64,000 nt of DNA, from positions 4,111,501 to 4,175,500 of the forward strand of contig NZ_CP044011.1 of the NCBI RefSeq assembly GCF_016864555.1. Direction: 5' to 3'. Origin of the DNA: Sinorhizobium sp. BG8 (lineage in GTDB: Bacteria > Pseudomonadota > Alphaproteobacteria > Rhizobiales > Rhizobiaceae). Positions 1 to 8,901 of the stretch are shown here, piece by piece. The notes under the pieces are model-generated. The model was not told where the DNA came from. It did not search any database and saw only the letters and a program-made list of their open reading frames with translations. The position numbers and the translations under genes are program-made. Each line of letters opens with the position of its first letter. Position 1 is the stretch's first letter.

Positions 1-206
1 CATCGAGGCGTGGCCCAAAGGCGTACGTATTGCTCGAGACCCACGAAATCGTAGACGGGTACGAATTTCGAGGAAGTGACGGAAATCAGACCGGTCCAGA
101 GAATGAACAGGTAGACGACTACGATGACGACGAGCAAGCTGGGAGCAACCACAATGCGCGGAAGCCAGCCTGCCAATCGCGAAGACATGCGCGTGGAGGC
201 GCTCAT
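1..206 (-). CDS. Sugar ABC transporter permease, MalF-like (partial, N-terminus only)
   Basis: The gene begins at 206 and runs off the left edge, so only about 68 residues are visible. The visible part has a short basic N-terminus (MSASTRMSSRLAGWLPRI) and then one long hydrophobic segment (about residues 18-40), followed by the polar stretch around YDFVGLEQYVRLW. That pattern is usual for the first membrane segment and first periplasmic loop of MalF-type binding-protein-dependent permeases. A GGAG ribosome site lies seven bases before the ATG. It is the next gene after the binding protein in the same direction (71-base gap), so it should be the membrane partner of that protein. The conserved EAA cytoplasmic loop is outside the window, so the family call rests on context plus the N-terminal pattern. 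Confidence 0.75.
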   Translation of the reverse strand, partial: MSASTRMSSRLAGWLPRIVVAPSLLVVIVVVYLFILWTGLISVTSSKFVPVYDFVGLEQYVRLWATPR

Positions 207-277
207 GGGTCAGCTCCGATGGCGAGTTCTATCGGGGGGCCGGGACAGACCCGGCCCACCCTTTCAACAACCTGGGT

Positions 278-1525
278 TTAGCGGGCGTTATCGATGCCGG
301 AGACCAGCAGCTTCACCGCGTCTTCCGAGCTCATGTCGCCCACGAAGAACTGTGCGGTAACGTCACTGAACACCGACGCGAATTCCGGCTTCGCTGCGAA
401 ACCATGGGTCATCGCGCCCTGCATGCTGCCCTTTTCGATAGCGGTTGCACGCTCGGCAAAACCGAGCTTCGCGCAATCGTCGAAGTCATCAACGGCTACG
501 TCCGTGCGGGCAGGAATCGAACCCTTGATGAGGTTGAAGCCCTTCTGAACCTTCGGATCCATGATCGTCTCGGCGAGCGCTACCTGTGCCTTCTGGACGT
601 TTTCATCCTTCACCGTGAACATGCCGAAGCTGTCGATCACGTACTGGAAGGAAGTGATCTGGGCGGGCGTCGCAAAGCAGTAGAAGTCCTTGTTCGGCTT
701 CAGACCCTTTGCGAGGAACTCCCCCTTGGCCCAATCGCCCATGAACTGCATGGCGGCTTCGCCGTTGATCACCATGCCCGTGGCGACAGCCCAGTCACGT
801 CCGACGAAGTTGTCGTCCACCAGGCCACGGACTTCGCGAAGCATGTCGAAGACCTTGACCATCTCGGGGCTGCCGAGAGCTTCCGGATCCAGATCGATCG
901 CCGTCTTCTGGTAGAATTCCGGTCCGTTCACGTCGGAGAGAAGCGCATCGAAGATGATGCCGATCTGCCAGGGTTCGTCACCCATTGCGATCGGAACGAT
1001 GCCCTTTTCCTTCAGCTTCTTGCCGGATTCGATCAGCTCGGCCCAAGTCTTCGGCACGGCGATGCCCGCGTCGTCGAAGATCTTTTTGTTGGCCCACACC
1101 CAGTTCTGGCGGTGCATGTTGATCGGCGCCGCGATGAAGGCATCGCCGGAGGTGACAAACGGCAGGAGCTGGGGAGCCAGAGCTTCGCGCCATTCATGTG
1201 TCGTAGCCAGATCATTCAGGTCACGGACGACGCCCTGTTCGGCCCACTGAACGCCTTCCCAGCCGAGAAACTGCATTGCGCCCGGGGGATCGCCGGCGGT
1301 GAGACGCGAGCGGAGAGCCTGCTGAGCATTCGCGCCGCTCATGCCGCCGACGGCGGAATCCTTCCACTGATATCCCTTCGCTTCAAGGTCCTTGCGGATG
1401 ACGTTCAGTGCGTCGACTTCACTCTGGGAAACCCAATGGTGAAGAACTTCGATCGTTCCGTCAGCGCGGGCCGCGACGGGCGCGAGCATCGTTGCGGCAA
1501 TAAGGGTAGTAAAAAGCTTGTTCAT
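278..1525 (-). CDS. ABC transporter sugar-type substrate-binding protein
   Basis: A 415-residue periplasmic binding protein of the MalE-like family 1. The start at 1525 is chosen because the first 22 residues (MNKLFTTLIAATMLAPVAARA) form a clear signal peptide with an A-R-A cleavage site, and a GAGGAG ribosome site sits just upstream; the open frame further upstream has no such features. The mature protein begins DGTIEVLHHWVSQSE and includes the QALRSRLTAGDPPG stretch typical of this family. It would capture a small sugar or polyol-like solute in the periplasm and deliver it to the permease encoded next. It follows the histidinol-dehydrogenase-like gene by 62 bases in the same direction, which ties uptake to that enzyme's substrate. 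No ATPase gene is visible; it may lie left of the window. Confidence 0.9.
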   Translation of the reverse strand: MNKLFTTLIAATMLAPVAARADGTIEVLHHWVSQSEVDALNVIRKDLEAKGYQWKDSAVGGMSGANAQQALRSRLTAGDPPGAMQFLGWEGVQWAEQGVVRDLNDLATTHEWREALAPQLLPFVTSGDAFIAAPINMHRQNWVWANKKIFDDAGIAVPKTWAELIESGKKLKEKGIVPIAMGDEPWQIGIIFDALLSDVNGPEFYQKTAIDLDPEALGSPEMVKVFDMLREVRGLVDDNFVGRDWAVATGMVINGEAAMQFMGDWAKGEFLAKGLKPNKDFYCFATPAQITSFQYVIDSFGMFTVKDENVQKAQVALAETIMDPKVQKGFNLIKGSIPARTDVAVDDFDDCAKLGFAERATAIEKGSMQGAMTHGFAAKPEFASVFSDVTAQFFVGDMSSEDAVKLLVSGIDNAR

Positions 1526-1587
1526 CAAATCACTCCTCTGGTTAGGTTTGGTTCGCAGGCCCTTGGCAGGCTCTTGCGCGAAAGCTC

Positions 1588-2898
1588 TTAGTTGGGGTCC
1601 GCAGGCATCGCGTAGCCGACATTCCTCCCGCCATAGCGGCGGACACGAATGTTTGCCTGTTCGGCATGGCCGGCGAATCCTTCCATCAGGCAAAGCCGTG
1701 ACCCGTAGGCACCGATCATGGCGGAGGCCTCATCGGTGAGGATCTTCTGGTAGGTGCATGTCTTCAGGAACTTTCCGACCCACAAGCCGCCGGTGTAGCG
1801 GGCAGCCTTGTTCGTGGGCAGCGTGTGATTGGTTCCGATCACCTTGTCGCCGAAGGCAACGTTTGTCCGGGCGCCCAGGAAGAGAGCCCCGAAGTTCTTC
1901 ATATTGTTAAGGAAGTAGTCTGGCTCGCGCGTCATGACCTGAACATGTTCGGAGGCGACGCGATCCCCTTCCGCGACCATCTCCTCGATTGTGTCGCACA
2001 GGATGATCTCGCCGCAGTCTTCCCATGCCTTGGCGGCGATACCCGCGGTCGGCAGGATCTCGAGCAGGCGCTCGATCTCGGACAGCGTGTCGCGAGCTAG
2101 CTTTTCCGAATTGGTGATGAGGACGGCCGGAGAGTTCGTACCGTGCTCCGCCTGGCCAAGAAGATCGGTCGCTACCAGTTCTCCATCAACGCTGTCGTCG
2201 GCGATGATGAGCGTTTCGGTCGGACCAGCGAAGAGGTCGATGCCGACCTTGCCGAACAGCAGACGCTTGGCCTCCGCGACATAGGCGTTGCCCGGTCCGG
2301 CCAGCATGTCGACGGGTTCAATTGTCTCCGTGCCATAAGCCATGGCAGCGATCGCCTGGACCCCGCCGAGGCAGTAGATTTCGTCGGCACCCGCAAGCGC
2401 CTGGGCAGCGACGATCTTCTCGGCAATCTTGCCCTGGAAGGGCGGTGCACAGGTGATGACGCGCTCGCAGCCAGCGACACGAGCAGTCAGAACCGTCATG
2501 TGCGCCGATGCCAGCAGGGGGTATTTGCCGCCCGGCACATAGCAACCGACGTTTTGGATTGGCACGTTCTTGTGGCCGAGGACGATGCCCGGGAGCGTTT
2601 CTACCTCGATATCCTTCAGTGCTGCCTTCTGGGCTTCCGCGAACTTGCGGATCTGCTCCTGGGCAAAGTCGAGATCCTCGCGCTCCCGCTTGGTAAGCGA
2701 GTTTATGCAGTTCGCGATTTCGTCCTTCGTCAGTCGGTAGGACTCGCGATCGAACTTGTCGAACTGAACGGAGAGTTCGCGCACGGCCTTGTCGCCACCG
2801 GTTTTTACCTTGGCGAGGAGAGCTTCGACGGCCTTGGTGACCGCGCTGTCTGTGCTTCCTTCTGCCGAAGCGTGCGCTGTTTTGATGTGTCGTATCAT
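1588..2898 (-). CDS. Histidinol-dehydrogenase-like NAD-dependent dehydrogenase (HpsN-type paralogue)
   Basis: 436 residues, the usual HisD family length. Family marks are visible: [12 protein letters not shown] (about 117-128), AGPGNAYV (200-207), FAGPTETLI (223-231), GQAEHG (248-253, zinc ligand Q and H region) and SEHVQVM, which carries the catalytic Glu-His pair. The family oxidises a primary alcohol to a carboxylate with two NAD+. True histidinol dehydrogenase is normally in a his operon; here it lies between a ThDP enzyme and a sugar-type ABC transporter, so a catabolic role is far more likely. The best-known catabolic paralogue is HpsN, sulfopropanediol 3-dehydrogenase, and the sequence resembles that type, but I cannot prove the substrate. 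The start at 2898 gives [11 protein letters not shown] and avoids a low-quality, basic upstream extension. Confidence 0.82.
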   Translation of the reverse strand: MIRHIKTAHASAEGSTDSAVTKAVEALLAKVKTGGDKAVRELSVQFDKFDRESYRLTKDEIANCINSLTKREREDLDFAQEQIRKFAEAQKAALKDIEVETLPGIVLGHKNVPIQNVGCYVPGGKYPLLASAHMTVLTARVAGCERVITCAPPFQGKIAEKIVAAQALAGADEIYCLGGVQAIAAMAYGTETIEPVDMLAGPGNAYVAEAKRLLFGKVGIDLFAGPTETLIIADDSVDGELVATDLLGQAEHGTNSPAVLITNSEKLARDTLSEIERLLEILPTAGIAAKAWEDCGEIILCDTIEEMVAEGDRVASEHVQVMTREPDYFLNNMKNFGALFLGARTNVAFGDKVIGTNHTLPTNKAARYTGGLWVGKFLKTCTYQKILTDEASAMIGAYGSRLCLMEGFAGHAEQANIRVRRYGGRNVGYAMPADPN

Positions 2899-2995
2899 GA
2901 CAATAGCTCTTCGTTTGCGGAAGCGATGCGCTCCGCCGTCCGAGGGATCTGTGGGAAATCGAGGGGTGCGTATGAACGCACCCCGTCTGGGTTGA

Positions 2996-4798
2996 TTACA
3001 GGTGCTGTTCGCGGACCCGCATCTCGGCGTAAGCGGCCTGTTCCTTCTCGTAGTAGGCCGGCGACGGGAAGTCCCACCAGCCGGTCGCGAACGGACCTGC
3101 CGCGTCGCGCGACACGATGACTTCGACAAGTGCCGGGCCGCCGCATTCAAGGGCTGCTTTCAGGCTGCTTTCGAGATCCTCGTCCTTTTCGACCTTCCAG
3201 GCTTCCAGGCCGAAGGCGCGGGCCGAAGCTGTGATATCCGCCGAGTAAGGCGCACCATTGCCGGCGTGATGATTGAATTCCGACGCGATATGACGGCCCA
3301 TGAACTTGCGCTGCCCACCGCGGATCGACATGTAACCCTGGTTGTTGAGCACCAGGAACACCACGTTGATCCCGTTCATGACGGCGGTTCCCATTTCCGG
3401 AAGCGACATCATGAAGTCGCCGTCGCCGACGATGGCCACGACCTGACGATCCGGGCAAGCGAGCTTCGCGCCAAGTGCGGCCGGAACTGCCCAGCCCATC
3501 GGTGAGTATGAGCCAGAGGTGAGGTGCGTGCGGGGCTGGTAGACAGGGAAACTCTGTTTGACGGACCCTTGCGTGTTGCCCGAACCGACAACGACGATGC
3601 CGTCGCGATCGAGAACCTTACGAAGGGCTACCAACGGGCGTTGCGACGTGAAGGGGGTTTCGCGGCTGTTTTCACGCGGCTCGACCTGAGCCCGCCAGTC
3701 TGCCTTGGCCTTCTGCACGTCTGCAAGGAATGGTTCGCGGCGCGAAAGCGCCTTTTGCGACTGCGCATCCGAAATGAGCGACAGAATTGCCTCGAGCGTC
3801 ACCTTGGCATCAGCGACGATGCCGACTTCAGTTTCATAGTTCTTGCCGATCTCACGCGGGTCGAGGTCGATATGGATGAGCTTCGCCGACGGGATCGAGA
3901 AGGACACACCCTTCGCGTAGGACGATGCCGACCAGTCCGTGAAGCGGCATCCAACCGAGACGACAACGTCAGCGGAGGCAGTGATCTTGTTGCCGCACGT
4001 CGTACCCGTCTGACCGACAGCACCAATGAAGAGGGCATGGTCTTCGGAGATCGCACCCTTGCCGTTCCAGGTAATGGACACGGCTGCGCCGAGCTTTTCG
4101 GCAAGGCGGGTCAATTCGGACGATGCACCCGAGGTGATCGCGCCACCGCCGGCGACGATCACAGGACGCTCGGCTTCGAGCAGAACCTTGACCGCCGCCT
4201 CGATTGCCTTCGGATCCGGGTACGCGACCCCGATCGGCAGGCGCTTCTGAAGCGGATGAATGTTGACGTCGGCAGCTTCAACCTGAACGTCCATCGGCAC
4301 TTCCACGTGCACTGGTCCAGGGCGGCCCGTCATCATTTCATTGAAGGCACGGTGCATGATGCTTGGGAGGACCTTGACCGAATTTGCCTGCCAGGCGCGC
4401 TTCGTCACCTGTTCTGTAATACGGGGGAATGCGTTGTCTTGCTGGCGCTCCAGCTCCTGCATCGTGCCGTGGCCGTGCATATAGGTCTGGGGCGAGCCGG
4501 AAACATAGAACAGCGAGGTGGAGTCGCAGTAAGCAGTCGCCAGACCGATGATTGTGTTGGCGGCACCCGGTCCCACGGAAGTCGAGCAAGCCATGGGCTT
4601 GCCGGACGCGCGGTAGTAGCCGTCAGCCATGTGAACGGCGCTCTGCTCATGCATCACCTGAATGAAGGGAAGCTCGGAGCCCTCTTGCAGGAAGGCGTCA
4701 AAAAGCGACCAGATGCCGTGTCCCGGCACACCCGCCACATACTCGACACCATATTCCTTCAGCGCTCTCGCAACGACTTGGCCACCTGTCAGTTTCAT
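2996..4798 (-). CDS. Thiamine-diphosphate-dependent enzyme, acetolactate-synthase-like
   Basis: 600 residues in the order Pyr domain, central domain, PP domain. The catalytic Glu that activates ThDP is E51 in [16 protein letters not shown]. The ThDP/Mg site is GDGDF at 458-462 with NNQGY at 485-489, which is the expected GDG-X(~26)-N spacing. The family includes acetolactate synthase, sulfoacetaldehyde acetyltransferase, IolD and glyoxylate carboligase; none matches well enough by eye to name. It is the first gene of the minus-strand operon (next gene 97 bases on), with an AGAGG ribosome site before the ATG. With the dehydrogenase it could oxidise an alcohol to a 2-oxo or carboxy compound and then cleave or join a C-C bond. 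The promoter is in the divergent region shared with the cupin-like gene. Confidence 0.85.
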   Translation of the reverse strand: MKLTGGQVVARALKEYGVEYVAGVPGHGIWSLFDAFLQEGSELPFIQVMHEQSAVHMADGYYRASGKPMACSTSVGPGAANTIIGLATAYCDSTSLFYVSGSPQTYMHGHGTMQELERQQDNAFPRITEQVTKRAWQANSVKVLPSIMHRAFNEMMTGRPGPVHVEVPMDVQVEAADVNIHPLQKRLPIGVAYPDPKAIEAAVKVLLEAERPVIVAGGGAITSGASSELTRLAEKLGAAVSITWNGKGAISEDHALFIGAVGQTGTTCGNKITASADVVVSVGCRFTDWSASSYAKGVSFSIPSAKLIHIDLDPREIGKNYETEVGIVADAKVTLEAILSLISDAQSQKALSRREPFLADVQKAKADWRAQVEPRENSRETPFTSQRPLVALRKVLDRDGIVVVGSGNTQGSVKQSFPVYQPRTHLTSGSYSPMGWAVPAALGAKLACPDRQVVAIVGDGDFMMSLPEMGTAVMNGINVVFLVLNNQGYMSIRGGQRKFMGRHIASEFNHHAGNGAPYSADITASARAFGLEAWKVEKDEDLESSLKAALECGGPALVEVIVSRDAAGPFATGWWDFPSPAYYEKEQAAYAEMRVREQHL

Positions 4799-5194
4799 GT
4801 GATCGACCCTCTGAACTCGTTATGGTTATGAACTGGAAGCACCCATTCATGGCCCTCCCAACGATGACACCATTCTTCGGCCGGACCGCAAAAGCTTCAA
4901 GTTCGCAGGATTTGAAACACTGACGCACACTGACGCACATGTGGTATCGCAACGCATCAGTTGGTTGGCGCGGCGGGAATGCCCTCCCGTCAAAGAGGTC
5001 CGGACAAATCGCCAGCAACGCGACGATTCAAATCGGGAGCTGCGGAATCGTAACGGGCGCCTGTTGCGCCCATTCGCAATATGAAGCGCATCTCACTTCG
5101 TTATGCGAATAAATAAATTGGGACGCGCACTTCTTTGCGGGCGTACAGTATGGCTTGCTATGGTCACGAAAGTTCCAATGAGGGAAGTCCCGAC
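4799..5194. promoter_or_regulatory. Divergent intergenic region upstream of the ThDP-enzyme operon and the cupin-like gene
   Basis: No convincing gene is present. The region holds two adjacent TGACGCACA-type direct repeats at 4921-4940 and the nested palindrome described separately at 5072-5110. It must contain the outward promoters for both neighbours. An AT-rich stretch (5101-5119) just right of the palindrome could be part of the rightward promoter. Confidence 0.6.
5072..5110. promoter_or_regulatory. Nested palindromic operator, probable site for the neighbouring XRE regulator
   Basis: Inner arms ATGAAGC (5081-5087) and ACTTCGT (5095-5101) are separated by 7 bases. Outer arms ATTCGCA (5072-5078) and TGCGAAT (5104-5110) share the same centre, base 5091. 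The inner element recurs as ATGAAGC-N7-ACTTCAT at 6782-6802 beside the regulator gene. Two copies of a 21-bp dyad, one in each promoter region of this island, is good evidence for a shared regulator; that it is the XRE protein is inference. Confidence 0.65.
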
Positions 5195-5884
5195 GTGCAG
5201 AACCTGACCAGAGACCTGGCATTCGCGGATGATTTCATCACCGCAAAGCTCGTTGAAAATGTCGTTGATTTTGAGGTGGCGGACGCGGTGGTGGTCAACC
5301 TCGGACCGTCGCCCATGGTGACGGGTGATGAACACCCGGCCATCGTGCCCGCCTGGAAGTCGACCTGGCTCAAGGGCGGACGCATCCGGTCCGCTGAGCG
5401 GGCCGCGGTCATCAAAGTGGTTAACCCCACGAACCTCGGCGGTTGCATGTTCCGCGGCTGGGACTGGTTGGGAAACCGCATACGAAGCTTCCCCCGCGAC
5501 ACGCCGCTCTACATTTCGGCGCAGGATGAAATCGGCACGGTCACCCTCGATCCGCGGGTCTTTACGAACGAACGGGCGACGTCCGAAGAGCCCCAGGTTT
5601 TCAAGCTCAAGCTAAATCTCTGGTGGTCTCCGGGTGATACCGACTGCTTCATACACAACGAGCACCCCTTCCTCGAGACACACACCCAGATCCATGGCGT
5701 GGGCCGGATGCAGAAGTTCAGGAAACGGGACCCGTCTACCCTCTACGAGGATGTCGTTATGCCGATCGGTTATTCGCATGACCCATTCTGCCGCGTGACT
5801 GGTGCGAACCAGTGGACCTACCCCTGGCACCGTTACTACGCCGACACAGACAGTGTTTGGCTCGCAGTCGAATTGCACCCCTGA
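5195..5884 (+). CDS. Conserved-looking protein of unknown function, cupin-like
   Basis: I do not recognise this 229-residue protein. It has no signal peptide or membrane segment. Many aromatic residues (WDWLGNRIR, LKLNLWWSPGDTDC, WTYPWHRYY) and the HNEHPFLETHTQIHG stretch near residues 150-165, with several His and Glu, suggest a beta-barrel such as a cupin that could bind metal, but no textbook cupin motif is seen. The GTG at 5195 is preferred because a GAGGGAAG ribosome site lies about 6 bases upstream; an ATG at 5150 and a TTG at 5135 in the same frame are alternatives. It is read away from the ThDP-enzyme operon across the palindromic operator, so it is likely controlled with it. It ends 44 bases from the converging regulator gene. 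Confidence 0.7.
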   Translation: MQNLTRDLAFADDFITAKLVENVVDFEVADAVVVNLGPSPMVTGDEHPAIVPAWKSTWLKGGRIRSAERAAVIKVVNPTNLGGCMFRGWDWLGNRIRSFPRDTPLYISAQDEIGTVTLDPRVFTNERATSEEPQVFKLKLNLWWSPGDTDCFIHNEHPFLETHTQIHGVGRMQKFRKRDPSTLYEDVVMPIGYSHDPFCRVTGANQWTYPWHRYYADTDSVWLAVELHP

Positions 5885-5928
5885 CGGTCGACACCGTTCG
5901 GGCATGTCCGGGCCGAGACTTCGACGCC

Positions 5929-6759
5929 TCAGCTCATCTGGATCATGTCCGAACCATCTCCGAGGTATTGGAGTGCTTCACGCGGGATCGCAGGGTCGTT
6001 GCGGTCCATCACGGTCAAGCTCTTCAGATGCTCCCGGCGCAGCAGGCCCGGACCGCGATAGTGCAAGGCGACCTTCGTGGAGTACGGCTGGCGGAAAACG
6101 GTTGCCGCGATACCGCTCGATATGCCGAACATGAACCTCTTCGCATTCCGCTTGACCTGTGCGTAGACGCCGAAGGTCAGTTCGTTGGACTGGATACCCT
6201 CGAAATCTGCGGTGAACAGGCGATCAGCGACCGGGAAGCAGAATCCGTAGTATTTGAACACGTATTCCGTTTTCCTGGGATCGTCGAAACTCGGAAATCT
6301 CTCGACGTAGTAGTGCTGGAGGAACTCCTTGTTCTGATAGATGCAAAACGCGGACCTCAGCACGAACCCCTTGTAGATCGAAGAGAACTGATAGCGATCA
6401 TAAATGCCAACTATATCGTTATGATCAGCGTTATTCTCCACGATCATGTTCGATACAAATCGGGAAAATTCGGGCAACTGCCTGGCAGTCGACATGGCGT
6501 GGAAAAAATTCCCGTCCACCAACGTTCGGAATTCATCCGGATCCGCAAACAAAATAGAGACGCTGAGACCGAAGTAGTTTGCAATTATCCTGATGTTCGC
6601 GGCTGATGGTACATGGGCCCCGGAAAGATACTTGTTAAACTGCTGCCGATTGACATTTATCTTTCGGCACACGGCCGCAACCGAGCCGTGCCTTTCGCAC
6701 AGTGTCCTCAGATTGACCGCGAGGGCGGCGCTGTTTCGTCCCAGATGTTCCATCGCCAT
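5929..6759 (-). CDS. XRE-family transcriptional regulator with unknown C-terminal domain
   Basis: 276 residues. A Cro/C1-type helix-turn-helix spans about residues 10-70: LRTLCERHGSVAAVCRKI, then VNRQQFNKYLSGAHVPSAANI (recognition helix) and IIANYFGLSVSILF. The remaining 200 residues are rich in aromatic residues (YDRYQFSSIYKGFV, EYVFKYYGFCFPV) and show no domain I can name; they may sense a ligand. The gene is read leftward, diverging from the Gfo/Idh gene and converging on the cupin-like gene. A GAGAAGG ribosome site precedes the ATG at 6759; the ATG at 6753 is also possible. A 21-bp dyad at 6782-6802 overlaps its promoter, consistent with autoregulation. Confidence 0.85.
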   Translation of the reverse strand: MAMEHLGRNSAALAVNLRTLCERHGSVAAVCRKINVNRQQFNKYLSGAHVPSAANIRIIANYFGLSVSILFADPDEFRTLVDGNFFHAMSTARQLPEFSRFVSNMIVENNADHNDIVGIYDRYQFSSIYKGFVLRSAFCIYQNKEFLQHYYVERFPSFDDPRKTEYVFKYYGFCFPVADRLFTADFEGIQSNELTFGVYAQVKRNAKRFMFGISSGIAATVFRQPYSTKVALHYRGPGLLRREHLKSLTVMDRNDPAIPREALQYLGDGSDMIQMS

Positions 6760-6781
6760 GCCTTCTCGAATGTGAAGCGAT

Positions 6782-6802
6782 ATGAAGCTACTTCTACTTC
6801 AT
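6782..6802. promoter_or_regulatory. Second copy of the ATGAAGC-N7-ACTTCAT dyad
   Basis: Same 21-bp layout as the inner element at 5081-5101, with identical ATGAAGC and ACTTC half sites. It lies in the 129-base divergent gap between the XRE gene and the Gfo/Idh gene. A further half-site-like GTGAAGC at 6772-6778 lies one helical turn upstream, which may be a weaker third contact. Confidence 0.6.
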
Positions 6803-6888
6803 GGTGATAAGGAGTTCAACAACTTGCGAACTTGTAGCCGCGCGTCGCGCCGTCCAATCTCCATGATGCGAGATCGGAGGAGAGGACT

Positions 6889-7878
6889 GTGATTTCTTCG
6901 GGAAAAGCAGGATGGTCGATAATGGGCACGGGCACCATTGCGACGGAGCACATCGTCGCGGCGATCCGGACCGTCGGCCATGAAGTGCACTGGGTCGTAA
7001 GCAGGAATAGGAACTACGCCAAGTACTTTTCCGAGGACATGAGGATCCCGAAGACGTCGGTCGAGGCTCGGCAGGCACTGGGTGATCCGCAAGTCGATTT
7101 CGTGTACGTCAGCGCGGCACGCGACAGACGAAAGCACTACATTGCAACCGCCGCAGCCGCTGGCAAACACATCCTTTGCGACGGCCCGATATCGAGCAGC
7201 AGCCGCGTCGCAGGCGCTCTGGTGCAAAAATGCAAGGAGGCCGGGATTTCCCTCACCTTGAACCAGCCCTCTCGTGCGTCGACGATCCATCAGACAATGC
7301 GCAGACTGCTGATCGAGGGCGAAATCGGAACGCTGCAGTCCCTGTTGATCGTCCGCGGCGCGCCCTTCCAGTCGCCGCCAAACCGCAGGAACGAGGATGA
7401 GGAGAAGGAGGGCAACATCCTTCTCGATTTCTCCGCCGAAAGCATCGATCTGGCCCGCTTTCTGACAGGGCAGGAACCGATCGACGTCTCAGCGCTGGAG
7501 ACGGCGCCGAGTGACACCAGCCAGCAGATTTCATACGCGGTTCGCATGTCCGGGGGCGTGCTGTTCCAGGCCTATGAGAGTTTCGCGACCGCAGAAATCG
7601 AGAGTGTCGTGATGCTGGCGGGCAGCCACGGCGCTCTGATCGCCCACGGCACCCTGAACGGCAAAACGTCAGGCACGCTGATCCGCCGGACGAATGCCCG
7701 CAACGAGCTAATACCCGTCAGGGAACGGGATCAGCACTTCACGACCATCGAAGGCTTTCTGGCGTCGGTGCGGCAACCCTCGACGTGGATGTGCCAGGGA
7801 GACGACTGCGTCACCGCGCTGCGGACCGCCGAAGCGATCAAATCCGCGGGCGGGAAACGCCGAACCATCGTCATTTGA
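6889..7878 (+). CDS. Gfo/Idh/MocA-family oxidoreductase lacking the usual catalytic residues
   Basis: 329 residues with an N-terminal Rossmann fold: SIMGTGTIATEH (about 10-21) is the GxGxxA cofactor loop and VDFVYVSAARDRRKHY is the usual second segment. The canonical EKP motif reads CDGP here (Lys replaced by Gly), and the canonical D-x-G-x-H-x-x-D reads DFSAESID (His replaced by Glu). These are the residues that hold the cofactor and transfer the proton in the family, so this copy may be inactive as a dehydrogenase or work by another mechanism. The GTG start at 6889 is set by a strong GGAGGAGAGG ribosome site. The sugar isomerase-type gene follows 38 bases on. Substrate unknown; likely a sugar or polyol related to the transport operon. 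Confidence 0.85.
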   Translation: MISSGKAGWSIMGTGTIATEHIVAAIRTVGHEVHWVVSRNRNYAKYFSEDMRIPKTSVEARQALGDPQVDFVYVSAARDRRKHYIATAAAAGKHILCDGPISSSSRVAGALVQKCKEAGISLTLNQPSRASTIHQTMRRLLIEGEIGTLQSLLIVRGAPFQSPPNRRNEDEEKEGNILLDFSAESIDLARFLTGQEPIDVSALETAPSDTSQQISYAVRMSGGVLFQAYESFATAEIESVVMLAGSHGALIAHGTLNGKTSGTLIRRTNARNELIPVRERDQHFTTIEGFLASVRQPSTWMCQGDDCVTALRTAEAIKSAGGKRRTIVI

Positions 7879-7916
7879 CCATCCGCACCAGGCCAGAATC
7901 AACAAGGACTTCAGCC

Positions 7917-8798
7917 ATGCCAAACGACGACAAACTGATATTTCACTCGATGGCCTCGAAGATGAATACATTGGCGATCGACATCGACATTGCACGAACG
8001 GTCGGATTTGACGGCCTTGAAACATCCGGTCCGAAGATCGCAGCATTTCTTGACGCCGGTTTCACCCAGGTGGAGTTGAGGCAGCGCCTCGAAGGACTTT
8101 TATTGCCCGGCATCGGCTTTCTCATCGACCTCGAACGGCAGGGAGACCAGCGGGACGACATGCTGCTGGAAGCCGAGAAGCTGTGCCGGCTCGCAGTTGC
8201 AGCTGGAGCAAAGGGTATCGAAGCGATTACCGGCCCTCTGGATCTTCGCGTGTTCGAAGCTGGCTCCGCCGAGCGCCATCCTGAACTGTACCGGGGCCTC
8301 ATCGATCGCCCGAGAGATCTCCAGACGGCTCTGACCGCCGAGAATTTGCGGGCCGTGGCGGACATCGCCGCAGGTCACGGCCTTCTGGTCTACCTCGAGG
8401 CGCTTTCGTGGACGCCGCTGAATACGATGGACGCACAGATGCGCGTCATTGATCTCTGCGGGCGCGACAACGTGCGCGTTGTCATAGACTTCTGGCACTC
8501 CTTCACGTCGGGCGACACGCCGGAGCGTATCGCGCGCCTGGACAAGGACCTTATCTACGGAGTGCACGTTTGCGATTCATTGCCCTTTGCGGGCGGAATA
8601 CCGAATGAGGCTATTCTTCGCGACGTTCCGACAGGAAGCGGCGTACTCGATCTTAAGAGCTGGGTCGATGCCGTCAAAGCCACAGGGTACAAAGGCTGGT
8701 GGAGTTGCGAGCTGTTCTGCAATCGCCAGCATCAGGACAACAGCTATGAAGTGGCCGAGGGACTGAAAAAGCTGATGGAACGCCTGATCTTGGAGTGA
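7917..8798 (+). CDS. Sugar phosphate isomerase/epimerase-type TIM barrel (AP endonuclease 2 fold)
   Basis: 293 residues with the metal-binding pattern of the xylose-isomerase-like/IolE-IolI group: a Glu in LLVYLEALSW (about residue 161), Asp and His in VVIDFWHSF (about 191-195), His in YGVHVCDSL, and Glu in WWSCELF near the C-terminus. Such enzymes isomerise, epimerise or dehydrate keto sugars and inosose-type compounds in the cytoplasm. The ATG at 7917 has an AAGGA ribosome site; the frame upstream belongs to the previous gene's overlap. Together with the Gfo/Idh gene it forms a two-gene unit resembling parts of inositol-type catabolic operons, but IolD and other iol genes are not seen, so I do not assign a pathway. 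Confidence 0.85.
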   Translation: MPNDDKLIFHSMASKMNTLAIDIDIARTVGFDGLETSGPKIAAFLDAGFTQVELRQRLEGLLLPGIGFLIDLERQGDQRDDMLLEAEKLCRLAVAAGAKGIEAITGPLDLRVFEAGSAERHPELYRGLIDRPRDLQTALTAENLRAVADIAAGHGLLVYLEALSWTPLNTMDAQMRVIDLCGRDNVRVVIDFWHSFTSGDTPERIARLDKDLIYGVHVCDSLPFAGGIPNEAILRDVPTGSGVLDLKSWVDAVKATGYKGWWSCELFCNRQHQDNSYEVAEGLKKLMERLILE

Positions 8799-8801
8799 GG
8801 T

Positions 8802-8818
8802 GACGCGCCTCGCGCGTC
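8802..8818. terminator. Hairpin between converging isomerase and MFS genes
   Basis: Perfect 7-bp arms GACGCGC and GCGCGTC with a 3-base loop, directly after the isomerase stop. No T-run follows, so it may act as a weak or factor-assisted terminator. Confidence 0.4.
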
Positions 8819-8901
8819 GGCTCGATAATCGCCATTTCACCCCTCCCCGGCGATCGGAAATGCCGCGGAGGGACTTTATCGCCCGCGTCGCTGAACTGCG
8901 T

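Noticed and set aside
404-1591. 395-codon plus-strand frame opposite the ABC binding-protein gene
   Set aside because: Shadow frame; the minus strand gives a signal peptide and a typical binding protein.
2996-4798. Naming the ThDP enzyme as sulfoacetaldehyde acetyltransferase or as IolD
   Set aside because: The neighbouring HpsN-like gene and the isomerase-type genes made these tempting, but the sequence lacks the stretches I associate with either enzyme. I left it as acetolactate-synthase-like.
3524-4831. 435-codon plus-strand frame opposite the ThDP-enzyme gene
   Set aside because: The minus-strand frame has clear ThDP motifs; the plus-strand product is Arg/His-rich with no family features and reflects high GC content.
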